In this document: positions 9,865-17,415 of the stretch, piece after piece
Position numbering within the stretch: the stretch's first letter is position 1
Layout of the letters: the number at the start of each line of letters is the position of its first letter
NCBI GenBank assembly: GCA_001917435.1
Contig: MNEA01000133.1
Coordinates: forward strand, 1 to 64,000
Length of the DNA: 64,000 nt
DNA from: Acidobacteria bacterium 13_2_20CM_2_57_6
GTDB lineage: Bacteria > Acidobacteriota > Terriglobia > Acidiferrales > UBA7541
Reading direction: 5' to 3'
The notes under the pieces: generated by a model
Database searches by the model: none
What the model was told of the DNA's origin: nothing
What the model saw: the letters and a program-made list of their open reading frames with translations, nothing else
Made by a program: the position numbers and the translations under genes

Positions 9865-11016
9865 TCACGAGCGCTGGGATGGCACAGGTGTCCTTTCGAT
9901 CTTTTCGTTCTTATCGTTCTTTTCAAGCTTTTCGTGCTTCTCGACTTTTTCGGTGGCGCCGCGTTCCGCGCCATAATTGTTCACCAGGTACGCACCAAGT
10001 CCATCGAGAGGAATAATCTTGTTTGCATAACCTTTCAAAATTGCCGCACGCGGCATGCCGCTGACGACGCAAGTGTCTTCGCTTTGTGCGACAGTCATTC
10101 CTCCGGCCGCCTTGATTGCGCCAAGCCCTTCCGCTCCGTCGTCGCCCATGCCAGTCATCAAAACTCCAACGGCAGTGAGTCCAAATTCCTGCGAGACGGA
10201 ATGAAATAAAACGTCGGCGGACGGACGATGCCCGTTCACGGGCGCGCCATCGGAGAGAATCACCATGTCACCGCGCGGCATCCTTCGAACCATCATGTGG
10301 CGATTCCCCGGGCAAATTAAAACGCGGCCGGCCAGCAGGAGATCGCCAGAACGCGCTTCGTGAACTTCGAGAGAGCAGCATTCATCGAGGCGCTTGGCGA
10401 ACATTTCGGTGAAACCTTCGGGCATGTGCTGGACGACCACAATTGTGGAAAGAAAATCCGCAGGGATTTGCGACAAGACAAATTGCAACGCGTTCGGACC
10501 ACCGGTTGAAATTCCAATGGCAATCACACGGCGCGGAGGCAGCGTCGCGCGGTTTCCCTTTTTTGGCGCATGCGGTTCCTCGCCAACAACGGCGGGCGGA
10601 AGTTTGCGGCCGGCAGCGCGCTTGGCAACCTTTATTTTTGCAATTAACTGGTCAGCGATGTCGTCGAGGTGGCCTGCGGCGGCATCTTTCGGTTTGGCGA
10701 GAAAATCCACAGCACCCATCGCGAGCGCTTTCAGCGTGGCGTAGCCGCCCTCTTTTGAATGCGTGCTAAAGAGAATGACCGGCAAAGGAGCGCGCCGCAT
10801 GATGAGGCGCAGCGTTTCCATACCGTCCATGCGGGGCATTTCCAGATCGAGCGTGACCACATCCGGCTGGAGCTCTTCAATCTTTTTCAGTGCGAAGGCG
10901 CCGTCCATGGCCGTGCCAACCACTTCGATGGAAGAATCGCGTGCAAGAATTGCGGGGATCAGTTTCCGCATGAGAGCGGAATCATCGACAACGAGAACTC
11001 GGATACGATCGCTCAT
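9865..11016 (-). CDS. cheB: CheB protein-glutamate methylesterase (operon 1)
   Basis: 383 residues. The receiver (VVDDS at 9-13, acceptor Asp57 in VTLDLEMP) is joined to a CheB methylesterase domain with the catalytic trio visible: Ser in GISTGGPNALQ, His in VVQHMPEGFT, Asp in TGMGDDGAEG. It removes methyl groups from MCPs. The last 30 residues form an odd tail of repeated Glu-Lys pairs (EKVEKHEKLEKNDKNEKIER), not part of the family fold. The ATG overlaps the cheA stop (ATGA). Confidence 0.95.
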   Translation of the reverse strand: MSDRIRVLVVDDSALMRKLIPAILARDSSIEVVGTAMDGAFALKKIEELQPDVVTLDLEMPRMDGMETLRLIMRRAPLPVILFSTHSKEGGYATLKALAMGAVDFLAKPKDAAAGHLDDIADQLIAKIKVAKRAAGRKLPPAVVGEEPHAPKKGNRATLPPRRVIAIGISTGGPNALQFVLSQIPADFLSTIVVVQHMPEGFTEMFAKRLDECCSLEVHEARSGDLLLAGRVLICPGNRHMMVRRMPRGDMVILSDGAPVNGHRPSADVLFHSVSQEFGLTAVGVLMTGMGDDGAEGLGAIKAAGGMTVAQSEDTCVVSGMPRAAILKGYANKIIPLDGLGAYLVNNYGAERGATEKVEKHEKLEKNDKNEKIERTPVPSQRS

Positions 11017-13109
11017 GCGATTGCTCCAAGTGGCGTAGCGCGAGACAGCCGCGAAAGGACCGCAGGAACATTGAGGATGAGGACAACCGTTCCATCACCG
11101 AGAATGGAGGCACCACTGACCAAATCGCTGGAAACAATTTCGCCGGGAAGCGCTTTGATCACCAGTTCCTCTTCGCCGACCAAACTATCCACGACCAGGC
11201 CAAAACGCTTTTCGGCCGCGCCGATGACGATGACAAAATGTTTCTTTCGAACCGGCTGGGTGTCGATACTACGCAAACGACTAAGATGATCCAGACGCAC
11301 GAGGGTAAGAATCTGTTCGCGAAGGCGCAGCACTTCACGCTGGTCCACACGATGAATCTCGGGGTCGGTGATGCGCGTGATTTCCACAACGGAAGAGAGC
11401 GGCACAGCAAAAAGACGGCCGCCAACGCGGAAGAGCAACGTTTGAATGCTCGCAAGCGTGAGCGGCGCGCGAAGTTGAATGATGGTGCCGCGGCCCAATT
11501 GGGACGAAATATGGACAGTCCCCTTGAGGCGATCGAGGACAGTTCGAACGACATCCATCCCGATGCCACGACCGGACACTTCCGTTACTTCGGAAGCGGT
11601 GCTAAATCCGGATTCGAAAATAAGATTGAGTGTTTCCTGATCGGTCAGGCGCTTGGCCTCATCGAGTTTCAAGATGCCCTTTTCAACCGCGCGAGCGCGC
11701 AATTGGGCGGGGTCCATGCCGCGGCCGTCGTCACGAACCTCGATCACGACCTGGGTGCCCTGGTGATAGGCGTTGAGATAGACCGTGCCACGAGCGGGCT
11801 TCCCAGCGCTGACGCGCTCCTCGGCTGGCTCAATACCGTGATCCACAGAGTTGCGGACAAGATGCATGAGCGGTTCCGCAAGTGCGTCAAGAATACCTTT
11901 GTCGAGATCGGTGTTCTGGCCAGAGAGTTCAAGAGCCACGTCCTTGCCGCACTGCTTGGCGACGTCGCGGACGAGCCGGGGGAAGCGTCGGAATAGCTGC
12001 TCAACCGGTACCATGCGGATTTTCAAGACACACTTGTGCAGCTCATCTAAGATGCGCGCCTGAAACGCCATGGCGTCGGCAAGCTTGGCACGCAAGGGAT
12101 CTCGGGCGTGCTTCTGGTCAAACTCAGTGAGCGTGCGATTGAGCATGGATTTTCCGATGATCAATTCGCCCACGAGATTCATGACGGCATCGACGCGGGC
12201 GGCATCAACGCGCAGCGTGCTTTCCGCAACGGCAGTTGCAGCAGAACCCGAAGAACTGGAACTGCTTGCCAGCGCGCTTTCGTGCGTATCGGCAACCCCG
12301 GCGGCCAATTTTGCCGCCTGCGCCTCCAATAAGTCACCGAGCAATTCATGTTCGGGGGTTTCCGCGTTTGCAGCGCGTTCGAGACGCACATCGGCAACGA
12401 TCGAAGGAATGCGGCAGCGCTGAAGAAGCCGTTCTTCCGACTGAAAGCTGGCCAAGGCGGCTTCGACGATTTCCACGGTGGCGGCAGCCACATTGTCTTC
12501 CGGTCGCAAAGCGATGACGGTACCGCTACCATGAAGAACATTGCGAATGAGCTGGAAAGCGGCGGCGCGCATCAAGCTGTTGGGGTCAATGCGGAGAGCG
12601 ACGTTGTAAACAATCTCGCCGCGATGCACGGCTTCCGAAATCATAAGCTGTTCGTATTCGGTCCAGGCAAATTGCCCCGGCAATTGAGGCTCGGCAGAAA
12701 CAGCAGCCTTCCGAGATGCGGGGGCTTCCAATAATTTACGAATCATGGCGTGGAGGGCATCCACGGCAGGCGGTTCCTTGCGGCGCTGGTAGCAGGTGAG
12801 CATGGCGCCAAAACTGTCGGCGGCGGTAAGAACGAGTTCCGCCAAATCGGCGCCGCGAGCCTGTGCGACTTGTGGCGTCAGCACGTCTTCCAATTCGTGG
12901 GCGAGCTCACTGAGTCTGTGAAAACCGCAGGCGGCGGAATCACCTTTCAAGGTATGGATGGCGCGGCGAATCCGGCGAATGACTTCCTCGTCCGAGGGAC
13001 GAGCTTCGAGCTCCAGTCCCGCTTCATTGAGGGACTGAAGGATCTCGTTGGCGCTCTCAAAGAAAAGAGCCCGCAGCTCGCCGCCGCGATCGTCGGGGGG
13101 ACGACTCAC
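11013..13109 (-). CDS. cheA: CheA histidine kinase (operon 1)
   Basis: 698 residues from the GTG at 13109, which overlaps the cheR stop by four bases (GTGA); a longer frame to 13298 would run deep into cheR. Domains in order: HPt (His52 in IHTLKGDSAACGF), a P2-like docking region (YNVALRIDPNSLMRAAAFQLI), dimerisation helices (VNLVGELIIGKSMLNRTL), HATPase (LVRNSVDHGIE; DDGRGMDPAQL; GRGIGMDVVRT; LGRGTIIQLR) and a C-terminal CheW-like domain. Classical CheA layout without a receiver. Phosphorylates CheB and the CheY-like receiver of this operon. Confidence 0.95.
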   Translation of the reverse strand: MSRPPDDRGGELRALFFESANEILQSLNEAGLELEARPSDEEVIRRIRRAIHTLKGDSAACGFHRLSELAHELEDVLTPQVAQARGADLAELVLTAADSFGAMLTCYQRRKEPPAVDALHAMIRKLLEAPASRKAAVSAEPQLPGQFAWTEYEQLMISEAVHRGEIVYNVALRIDPNSLMRAAAFQLIRNVLHGSGTVIALRPEDNVAAATVEIVEAALASFQSEERLLQRCRIPSIVADVRLERAANAETPEHELLGDLLEAQAAKLAAGVADTHESALASSSSSSGSAATAVAESTLRVDAARVDAVMNLVGELIIGKSMLNRTLTEFDQKHARDPLRAKLADAMAFQARILDELHKCVLKIRMVPVEQLFRRFPRLVRDVAKQCGKDVALELSGQNTDLDKGILDALAEPLMHLVRNSVDHGIEPAEERVSAGKPARGTVYLNAYHQGTQVVIEVRDDGRGMDPAQLRARAVEKGILKLDEAKRLTDQETLNLIFESGFSTASEVTEVSGRGIGMDVVRTVLDRLKGTVHISSQLGRGTIIQLRAPLTLASIQTLLFRVGGRLFAVPLSSVVEITRITDPEIHRVDQREVLRLREQILTLVRLDHLSRLRSIDTQPVRKKHFVIVIGAAEKRFGLVVDSLVGEEELVIKALPGEIVSSDLVSGASILGDGTVVLILNVPAVLSRLSRATPLGAIA

Positions 13110-14011
13110 GTAGTGACCTCGTTGCGCTGGTAAGCGGTGCCGTTGTTTTCGTGGACCATGCGGAACTTCTGGGACAACCCGAACAGGCTTTCCGCATGCC
13201 CAACAAAAAGATATCCAGCCGGATTCAAGCAGTGCCAAAACTTTTCGATCAAACGCTTTTGTTCGGCTTCGTCGAAATAAATCATGACATTGCGGCACAG
13301 GATGATGTCGTTACGGCGAGGCAGGAACTCGGTTTTCAGATTGTGAAAATCGAACTGCACGAGTTCTTTGAGCTGCGCCTTGACCTTGTACTTATCGCCG
13401 GCTTTTTCAAAATAGCGGAGCCGGCAGGTGTAATCCACGGGCTCCATCTGCTGCTCGGTGTAGAGACCTTCCTGCCCAACGCGAAGACTGGCATAGCTGA
13501 TGTCCGAAGCGACGATTTCCACCTTCCATGGCGGAGGAATGAGCGGCTTCGGCGATGGCATATCGAAGGGAAGCGGATTCCGCAGGTAGTAGTAGGCGAG
13601 CGCATCGCAGATCAAAATGGCGACGGTGTAAGGCTCCTGGCCGGCGGAGCAACCAGCGCTCCAGACGCGGAGGGTGTAATCGCGGCGCTCCTGCTTACGG
13701 CGCAGAATATCCTCAAGAACGGATTTTTGAAGGAGATCGAGCTGCGGTCGATTACGGAAGAAACTAGTTTCGTTGACGGTTAGATTTTCGAGAAGGAGAG
13801 CAAGCTCAGCGCGTCCTTCCCTGCTCGTAAGAAGGCGGTAATACGCATAGAAAGAATCGAGCTGGCAGGCTTTCAGACGGCGTTGTAGGCGATCTTTGAG
13901 GAAGTGAGAGCGACGCTCATCAAAGAACATACCGCATTCCTGGTAGACCAGCGTCTGGAGAAGCTTCAGCTCGGCTTCGGTGAGTTGGACCTGGGCAGTA
14001 ATCGTTCCCAT
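13106..14011 (-). CDS. cheR: CheR MCP methyltransferase (operon 1)
   Basis: 301 residues. N-terminal helical domain (LTEAELKLLQTLVYQECGM) and a SAM-dependent methyltransferase domain with VWSAGCSAGQEPYTVAI (SAM loop), VASDISYASL and NDIILCRNVMIYFDE. It methylates glutamates of the MCP in this operon. 60 bases separate it from cheW; it overlaps the cheA start by four bases. Confidence 0.95.
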   Translation of the reverse strand: MGTITAQVQLTEAELKLLQTLVYQECGMFFDERRSHFLKDRLQRRLKACQLDSFYAYYRLLTSREGRAELALLLENLTVNETSFFRNRPQLDLLQKSVLEDILRRKQERRDYTLRVWSAGCSAGQEPYTVAILICDALAYYYLRNPLPFDMPSPKPLIPPPWKVEIVASDISYASLRVGQEGLYTEQQMEPVDYTCRLRYFEKAGDKYKVKAQLKELVQFDFHNLKTEFLPRRNDIILCRNVMIYFDEAEQKRLIEKFWHCLNPAGYLFVGHAESLFGLSQKFRMVHENNGTAYQRNEVTT

Positions 14012-14071
14012 TGTGTTTTCGTGGAGCGGGCCCGCAGTCCGGCTGTTTTACCAGCAAGCCGGAAAAACACT

Positions 14072-14548
14072 TTACCTTGCGGTAGCGACGGGTTCCGCGG
14101 CCTCCTCGAGTCGTTTGAACTCCGGGCGATGCAACAGTTTGGAAATGTCCAGCAGAATAATGAGGCGTCCCTTCAATTTGCCGACGCCTGTGACGTATCC
14201 GGATTCGCCTTCCGCAAAGACGCTGCCCGGGGCTTCGATCTCGGAGGGCGGAATCTTCAGGACCTCCGAAGCCGCGTTGACGATGAGTCCGACCAGCTTG
14301 TTGTTCAGCTCGACGACGAGGATACGATTCCTCTTGTCGTTCTGAATCTCGGTCTGGCCGAACCGCTTGCGAAGGTCCATGACGGGAATGATTTTCCCGC
14401 GGAGGTTGATGACACCTTCGATCAGATCGGGAGCGCTGGGGACCGAAGTAATCTCCGGTACACGCACAATCTCTCGCACAGCAGCAATGCGAACACCGTA
14501 CGTTTCATTGCCAATGCGAAAACCGACGACTTGAAGATCTTTTTCCAT
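14072..14548 (-). CDS. cheW: CheW coupling protein (operon 1)
   Basis: 158 residues, a single CheW domain: VGFRIGNETYGVRIAAVREIV, SAPDLIEGVINLRGKIIPVMDLRKRFG, then RILVVELNNKLVGLIVNAASEVL and a C-terminal GRLIILLDISKLL. Links MCP to CheA. Located 18 bases after the MCP gene, the common partner order. Confidence 0.95.
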   Translation of the reverse strand: MEKDLQVVGFRIGNETYGVRIAAVREIVRVPEITSVPSAPDLIEGVINLRGKIIPVMDLRKRFGQTEIQNDKRNRILVVELNNKLVGLIVNAASEVLKIPPSEIEAPGSVFAEGESGYVTGVGKLKGRLIILLDISKLLHRPEFKRLEEAAEPVATAR

Positions 14549-14566
14549 CGAGAGGTCTCCGGCCCT

Positions 14567-16582
14567 CTAGGAACGAACCAGTTCGGCGTACTCCGATTCT
14601 TGCGAACGGTCCGATTCCGCACCACGACGCTTGCCGCCGTACGATTCGCCGCGGCGCGGGCGCTGCTGGTTGGCCCGGTCGAGGACAAAACGGTCCATGC
14701 TGTCGAGTAAATTGCGCGAGAGCTTGAGCATCTGTTCGGCGGCCGCAGAAAGTTCCGTTGAACTGGAAGCCGATTGCTGCACGAGTTCGCGCATTTTGTC
14801 CATGGCGCGAACAACAGCCTGCGCCCCGGAAGCCTGTTCTTCCACGGCGGAATTGATTTCCTGAGTAATTTCTGTGAGGCGGCTGGTGGCTTTGGCGATC
14901 TGTGAAGAGCCAACCGATTGCTCGTTAGTGGCAGCGCCGATTTCCTGAGAGAACTTGTAGACTTCGGTGACCACGTTGGAAATCTTGTGCAGCGCGGAGC
15001 CCAGGTCGTTGCCGAGAGTGAGACCTTCCTCGACGATGCGCGTGCTGCGCTCCATGTTTTCGACGGCCTGCCGAGCTTCGCGCTGGATGCTTTGAATCAG
15101 GTCGGCAATTTCCTTGGTGGACTGCGTGGACTTTTCAGCAAGTTTGCGAACCTCGTCGGCGACGACGGCAAAGCCAAGGCCGTGTTCACCGGCGCGGGCC
15201 GCCTCGATGGCCGCGTTGAGTGCGAGCAGGTTCGTCTGCTCAGCCAAGTCATCGATGACTTCAATGATCTTTCCGATGTCATCGGCGCGATGACCGAGGA
15301 TGTTGATGATTTCCGCAGAGGACTGAATGGCCTGGTTGGTGCGGTTTAGGCCATCGGTGGCCTTTTCCATGGTCTGAATGCCAGTGACCACTTCCTCACG
15401 CGAGCGGTTGGCGATATCGAGCAAAACCTTTGCGGTATCGGCGACGCGCTGAATGGAAGTGACCATCTGGTCGATAGAAGCGGAGGTCTCCGCTACGCTG
15501 GAAGCCTGAACTTGCGTGTTCTTCACGACGTTTTGCACGTTGATGCTCATCTCGTGCATCGTGCTGGTGACTTCTTCAATCGCGGACGAGGCCTGAACAC
15601 TGACCTTGGCGGATTCGTCGGCTGCGCCAGCAACTTGATTGGAACCGGCGGAAACCTGGCCGGCGGAATCGCGAGTGGTGCGAACAAGTTCCTGCAACCC
15701 GTGGGACATGCGCAGAAAAGCGTTGCCCAGGGTGTCGCGTTTCGAACGCGGAACGACTTCCACGGTCAAGTCGCCTTCGGCAACGGCCATGGAAACACTG
15801 GCCATTTCTTTCAAATAGGCCACCATATTGTTGAAAGTAGTAGCCAAAGCGCCGATTTCGTCGTTGCGGTGAATATCGATGTTCTGATCGAGGTCGCCCG
15901 AATCGCCGATTTCGCGAGCGACGGTGATGAGATGCGTCAAAGGTTCGGTGATGGACTTGGCGGTCCAGACGGCGACAAATCCTCCGGCGACAAGGGCGAG
16001 CAAGGTTCCACCGATGGTCACGAAAGCGCTGACAGCACTCGCGGTGTTCGCCGACTTGGTGGTTTGATCGAGAAACTTGGTGATATCGGCATTGCTTTGA
16101 TCCAGAACGACAGAAGACTTCGTCAGCCAGGACGAAGGATCTTTCTGGAGATAAAAAATCTGGAGGTCGGAGACGGTAGCGTCGCCGGAATCGACCTGAT
16201 GGCGCTTGGCAATGAGCGGCTTGGCAAAATTGTCCGCCCAACTGGCTTCGGTGCTTTCCACCTGGATGAGCGCGGTGCGGACCACTTCATTGCCTGCTTG
16301 CGACTCGCCGCGCTTGACGAGGTCGGAAATGTCCGTAAGCCCTTTGTTCACTTTCTCTTCATCGCGAGGATCGCCGCTGAGCAGGAAGTTGTTCATGTTG
16401 AGGCGATTCAGCATGATTTGATAGCGCACGGACTCGACAGTGCGCACGCTCTCAAGGGCCATACTTGCGTCCGTCCGCGCGGATTTCTCCTTGAAACCCG
16501 CGAAGATGTTCACGAGGAACAGCAGGACCAGGACGCCAAGAATCAGGCCGAAACCGGCGTAAAGCTTTTTTCCGATCGTCAT
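14567..16582 (-). CDS. Methyl-accepting chemotaxis protein with periplasmic four-helix sensor (operon 1)
   Basis: 671 residues from the ATG at 16582 (GGAGG nine bases upstream; an in-frame ATG at 16618 is less likely). First membrane helix at about residues 8-28, a helical periplasmic sensor of about 160 residues like 4HB_MCP, a second membrane helix (TIGGTLLALVAGGFVAVWTA), HAMP (TVAREIGDSGDLDQNI), and a cytoplasmic signalling coil with the conserved hairpin tip [19 protein letters not shown] and [13 protein letters not shown]. No C-terminal CheR-docking pentapeptide is seen. The sensed ligand is unknown. Confidence 0.93.
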   Translation of the reverse strand: MTIGKKLYAGFGLILGVLVLLFLVNIFAGFKEKSARTDASMALESVRTVESVRYQIMLNRLNMNNFLLSGDPRDEEKVNKGLTDISDLVKRGESQAGNEVVRTALIQVESTEASWADNFAKPLIAKRHQVDSGDATVSDLQIFYLQKDPSSWLTKSSVVLDQSNADITKFLDQTTKSANTASAVSAFVTIGGTLLALVAGGFVAVWTAKSITEPLTHLITVAREIGDSGDLDQNIDIHRNDEIGALATTFNNMVAYLKEMASVSMAVAEGDLTVEVVPRSKRDTLGNAFLRMSHGLQELVRTTRDSAGQVSAGSNQVAGAADESAKVSVQASSAIEEVTSTMHEMSINVQNVVKNTQVQASSVAETSASIDQMVTSIQRVADTAKVLLDIANRSREEVVTGIQTMEKATDGLNRTNQAIQSSAEIINILGHRADDIGKIIEVIDDLAEQTNLLALNAAIEAARAGEHGLGFAVVADEVRKLAEKSTQSTKEIADLIQSIQREARQAVENMERSTRIVEEGLTLGNDLGSALHKISNVVTEVYKFSQEIGAATNEQSVGSSQIAKATSRLTEITQEINSAVEEQASGAQAVVRAMDKMRELVQQSASSSTELSAAAEQMLKLSRNLLDSMDRFVLDRANQQRPRRGESYGGKRRGAESDRSQESEYAELVRS

Positions 16583-16663
16583 TGCAAAATGCCTCCGCTC
16601 ACCTCGGCAGGACAGCATGAAGATGGCCGCTTCTGCCTGAACAACCGTTCTGCAACTGATGCC

Positions 16664-17008
16664 TTAGTTGGCATGAAATTCGAATTCAACAACCTGCGTG
16701 GTCTCTTCCGGCGCAGCCACAAACTTCCATTCCTTCACCGCGTCTTGGCAAGCCTGGACCAGCAACGGATGTCCGCCGACGACGCGCGTGCTCTTAACAC
16801 GTCCGTCCGGTGTGATGACCACTTCAATCTTGACCTTGCCCGCCACGTTCATTCGCCTGGCAAGTTCCGGATAAACGGGCAAGGTCTTGATCTTGACCTT
16901 GCGTTTGGACTCATCCGTCGAACCCGACTGAGCAAATCCGGAAGCGCCCGACAAAATGAGCGCTGCGGCTCCAGCAACGGCCCACTTCCTCCACCCGCTG
17001 ATTCGCAT
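16664..17008 (-). CDS. Small secreted TonB C-terminal-domain protein
   Basis: 114 residues from the ATG at 17008 (AGGAG eight bases upstream). A cleavable-looking signal peptide (WAVAGAAALILSGASGFAQ) leads into a TonB_C-type domain: VYPELARRMNVAGKVKIEVVI, then PDGRVKSTRVVGGHPLLVQAC and WKFVAAPEETTQVVEFEF. It lacks the membrane anchor and Pro-rich spacer of a true TonB, so it is probably a free periplasmic protein. It is the first gene of chemosensory operon 1, 81 bases before the MCP, and lies behind a predicted sigma54-type promoter. Confidence 0.8.
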   Translation of the reverse strand: MRISGWRKWAVAGAAALILSGASGFAQSGSTDESKRKVKIKTLPVYPELARRMNVAGKVKIEVVITPDGRVKSTRVVGGHPLLVQACQDAVKEWKFVAAPEETTQVVEFEFHAN

Positions 17009-17053
17009 CGACACTACTCCTAAAAGGATGTGAAGATTCCCCGCTTAGGAGAA

Positions 17054-17070
17054 GGCACGTGGGATGCCAA
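17054..17070 (-). promoter_or_regulatory. Sigma54-like -24/-12 promoter of chemosensory operon 1
   Basis: Minus strand TTGGCATCCCACGTGCC. GG at 17068-17067 and GC at 17056-17055 with exactly ten bases between, the spacing sigma54 needs. The -24 TGGCA is canonical; the -12 reads GTGC rather than TTGC. It is about 46 bases upstream of the TonB-C gene start, and the operator at 17221-17235 lies about 160 bp upstream. Confidence 0.55.
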
Positions 17071-17189
17071 GGCAAAGAGGCGCACGTATAATTGTATGAG
17101 GTCCTCTCGAACATGGGTAAGTAGTGGAAGAAGAACAAGTTATGCGGAATTCGGAGGGTTAGCGGCAGTCGGGTCGTGGAGTACTATTT

Positions 17190-17357
17190 GTCTCAGGTAG
17201 GCTTGGTGCTGCCGACTATGGTCTCAGCCTGAGACGGGAAGAGATTGGGAAGCACAACAGCTGTAGGCGATTTCGCCACACGACGTGGCCCGGCAATTGA
17301 CTCACATTGAGACTCCCCGGTAGGGTTGGGGAGGAGCAACGCCTCCCAATTTGAGAC
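17190..17357. promoter_or_regulatory. Operator cluster between operon 1 and the kinase/NtrC operon
   Basis: The core is a perfect palindrome GTCTCA-GCC-TGAGAC (17221-17235). Extra half-sites of the same hexamer are GTCTCA at 17190-17195 and TGAGAC at 17309-17314 and 17352-17357. The position suits activation of the minus-strand promoter at 17055-17070 and possible autoregulation of the plus-strand kinase operon. Predicted to bind the NtrC-type protein encoded at 20129-21547. Confidence 0.55.
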
Positions 17358-17415
17358 GCGCGGCGCTTCCCCTTTGTCAATGCGCAGAATAAAGACAAGA
17401 GAATCGCGACATTCC

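Noticed and set aside
13110-13298. Upstream extension of cheA1
   Set aside because: It overlaps the end of cheR by about 190 bases; the GTG at 13109 with GTGA overlap and the HPt domain right after it is better.
15512-17023. Plus-strand open frame of 503 codons across the MCP and TonB-C genes
   Set aside because: Crosses two supported minus-strand genes and their gap; no recognisable protein pattern.
17278-17310. Possible sigma54 promoter TGGCCCGGCAATTGA for the kinase operon
   Set aside because: GG-N10 is followed by GA rather than GC and it does not match the CGTGC variant shared by the other three.
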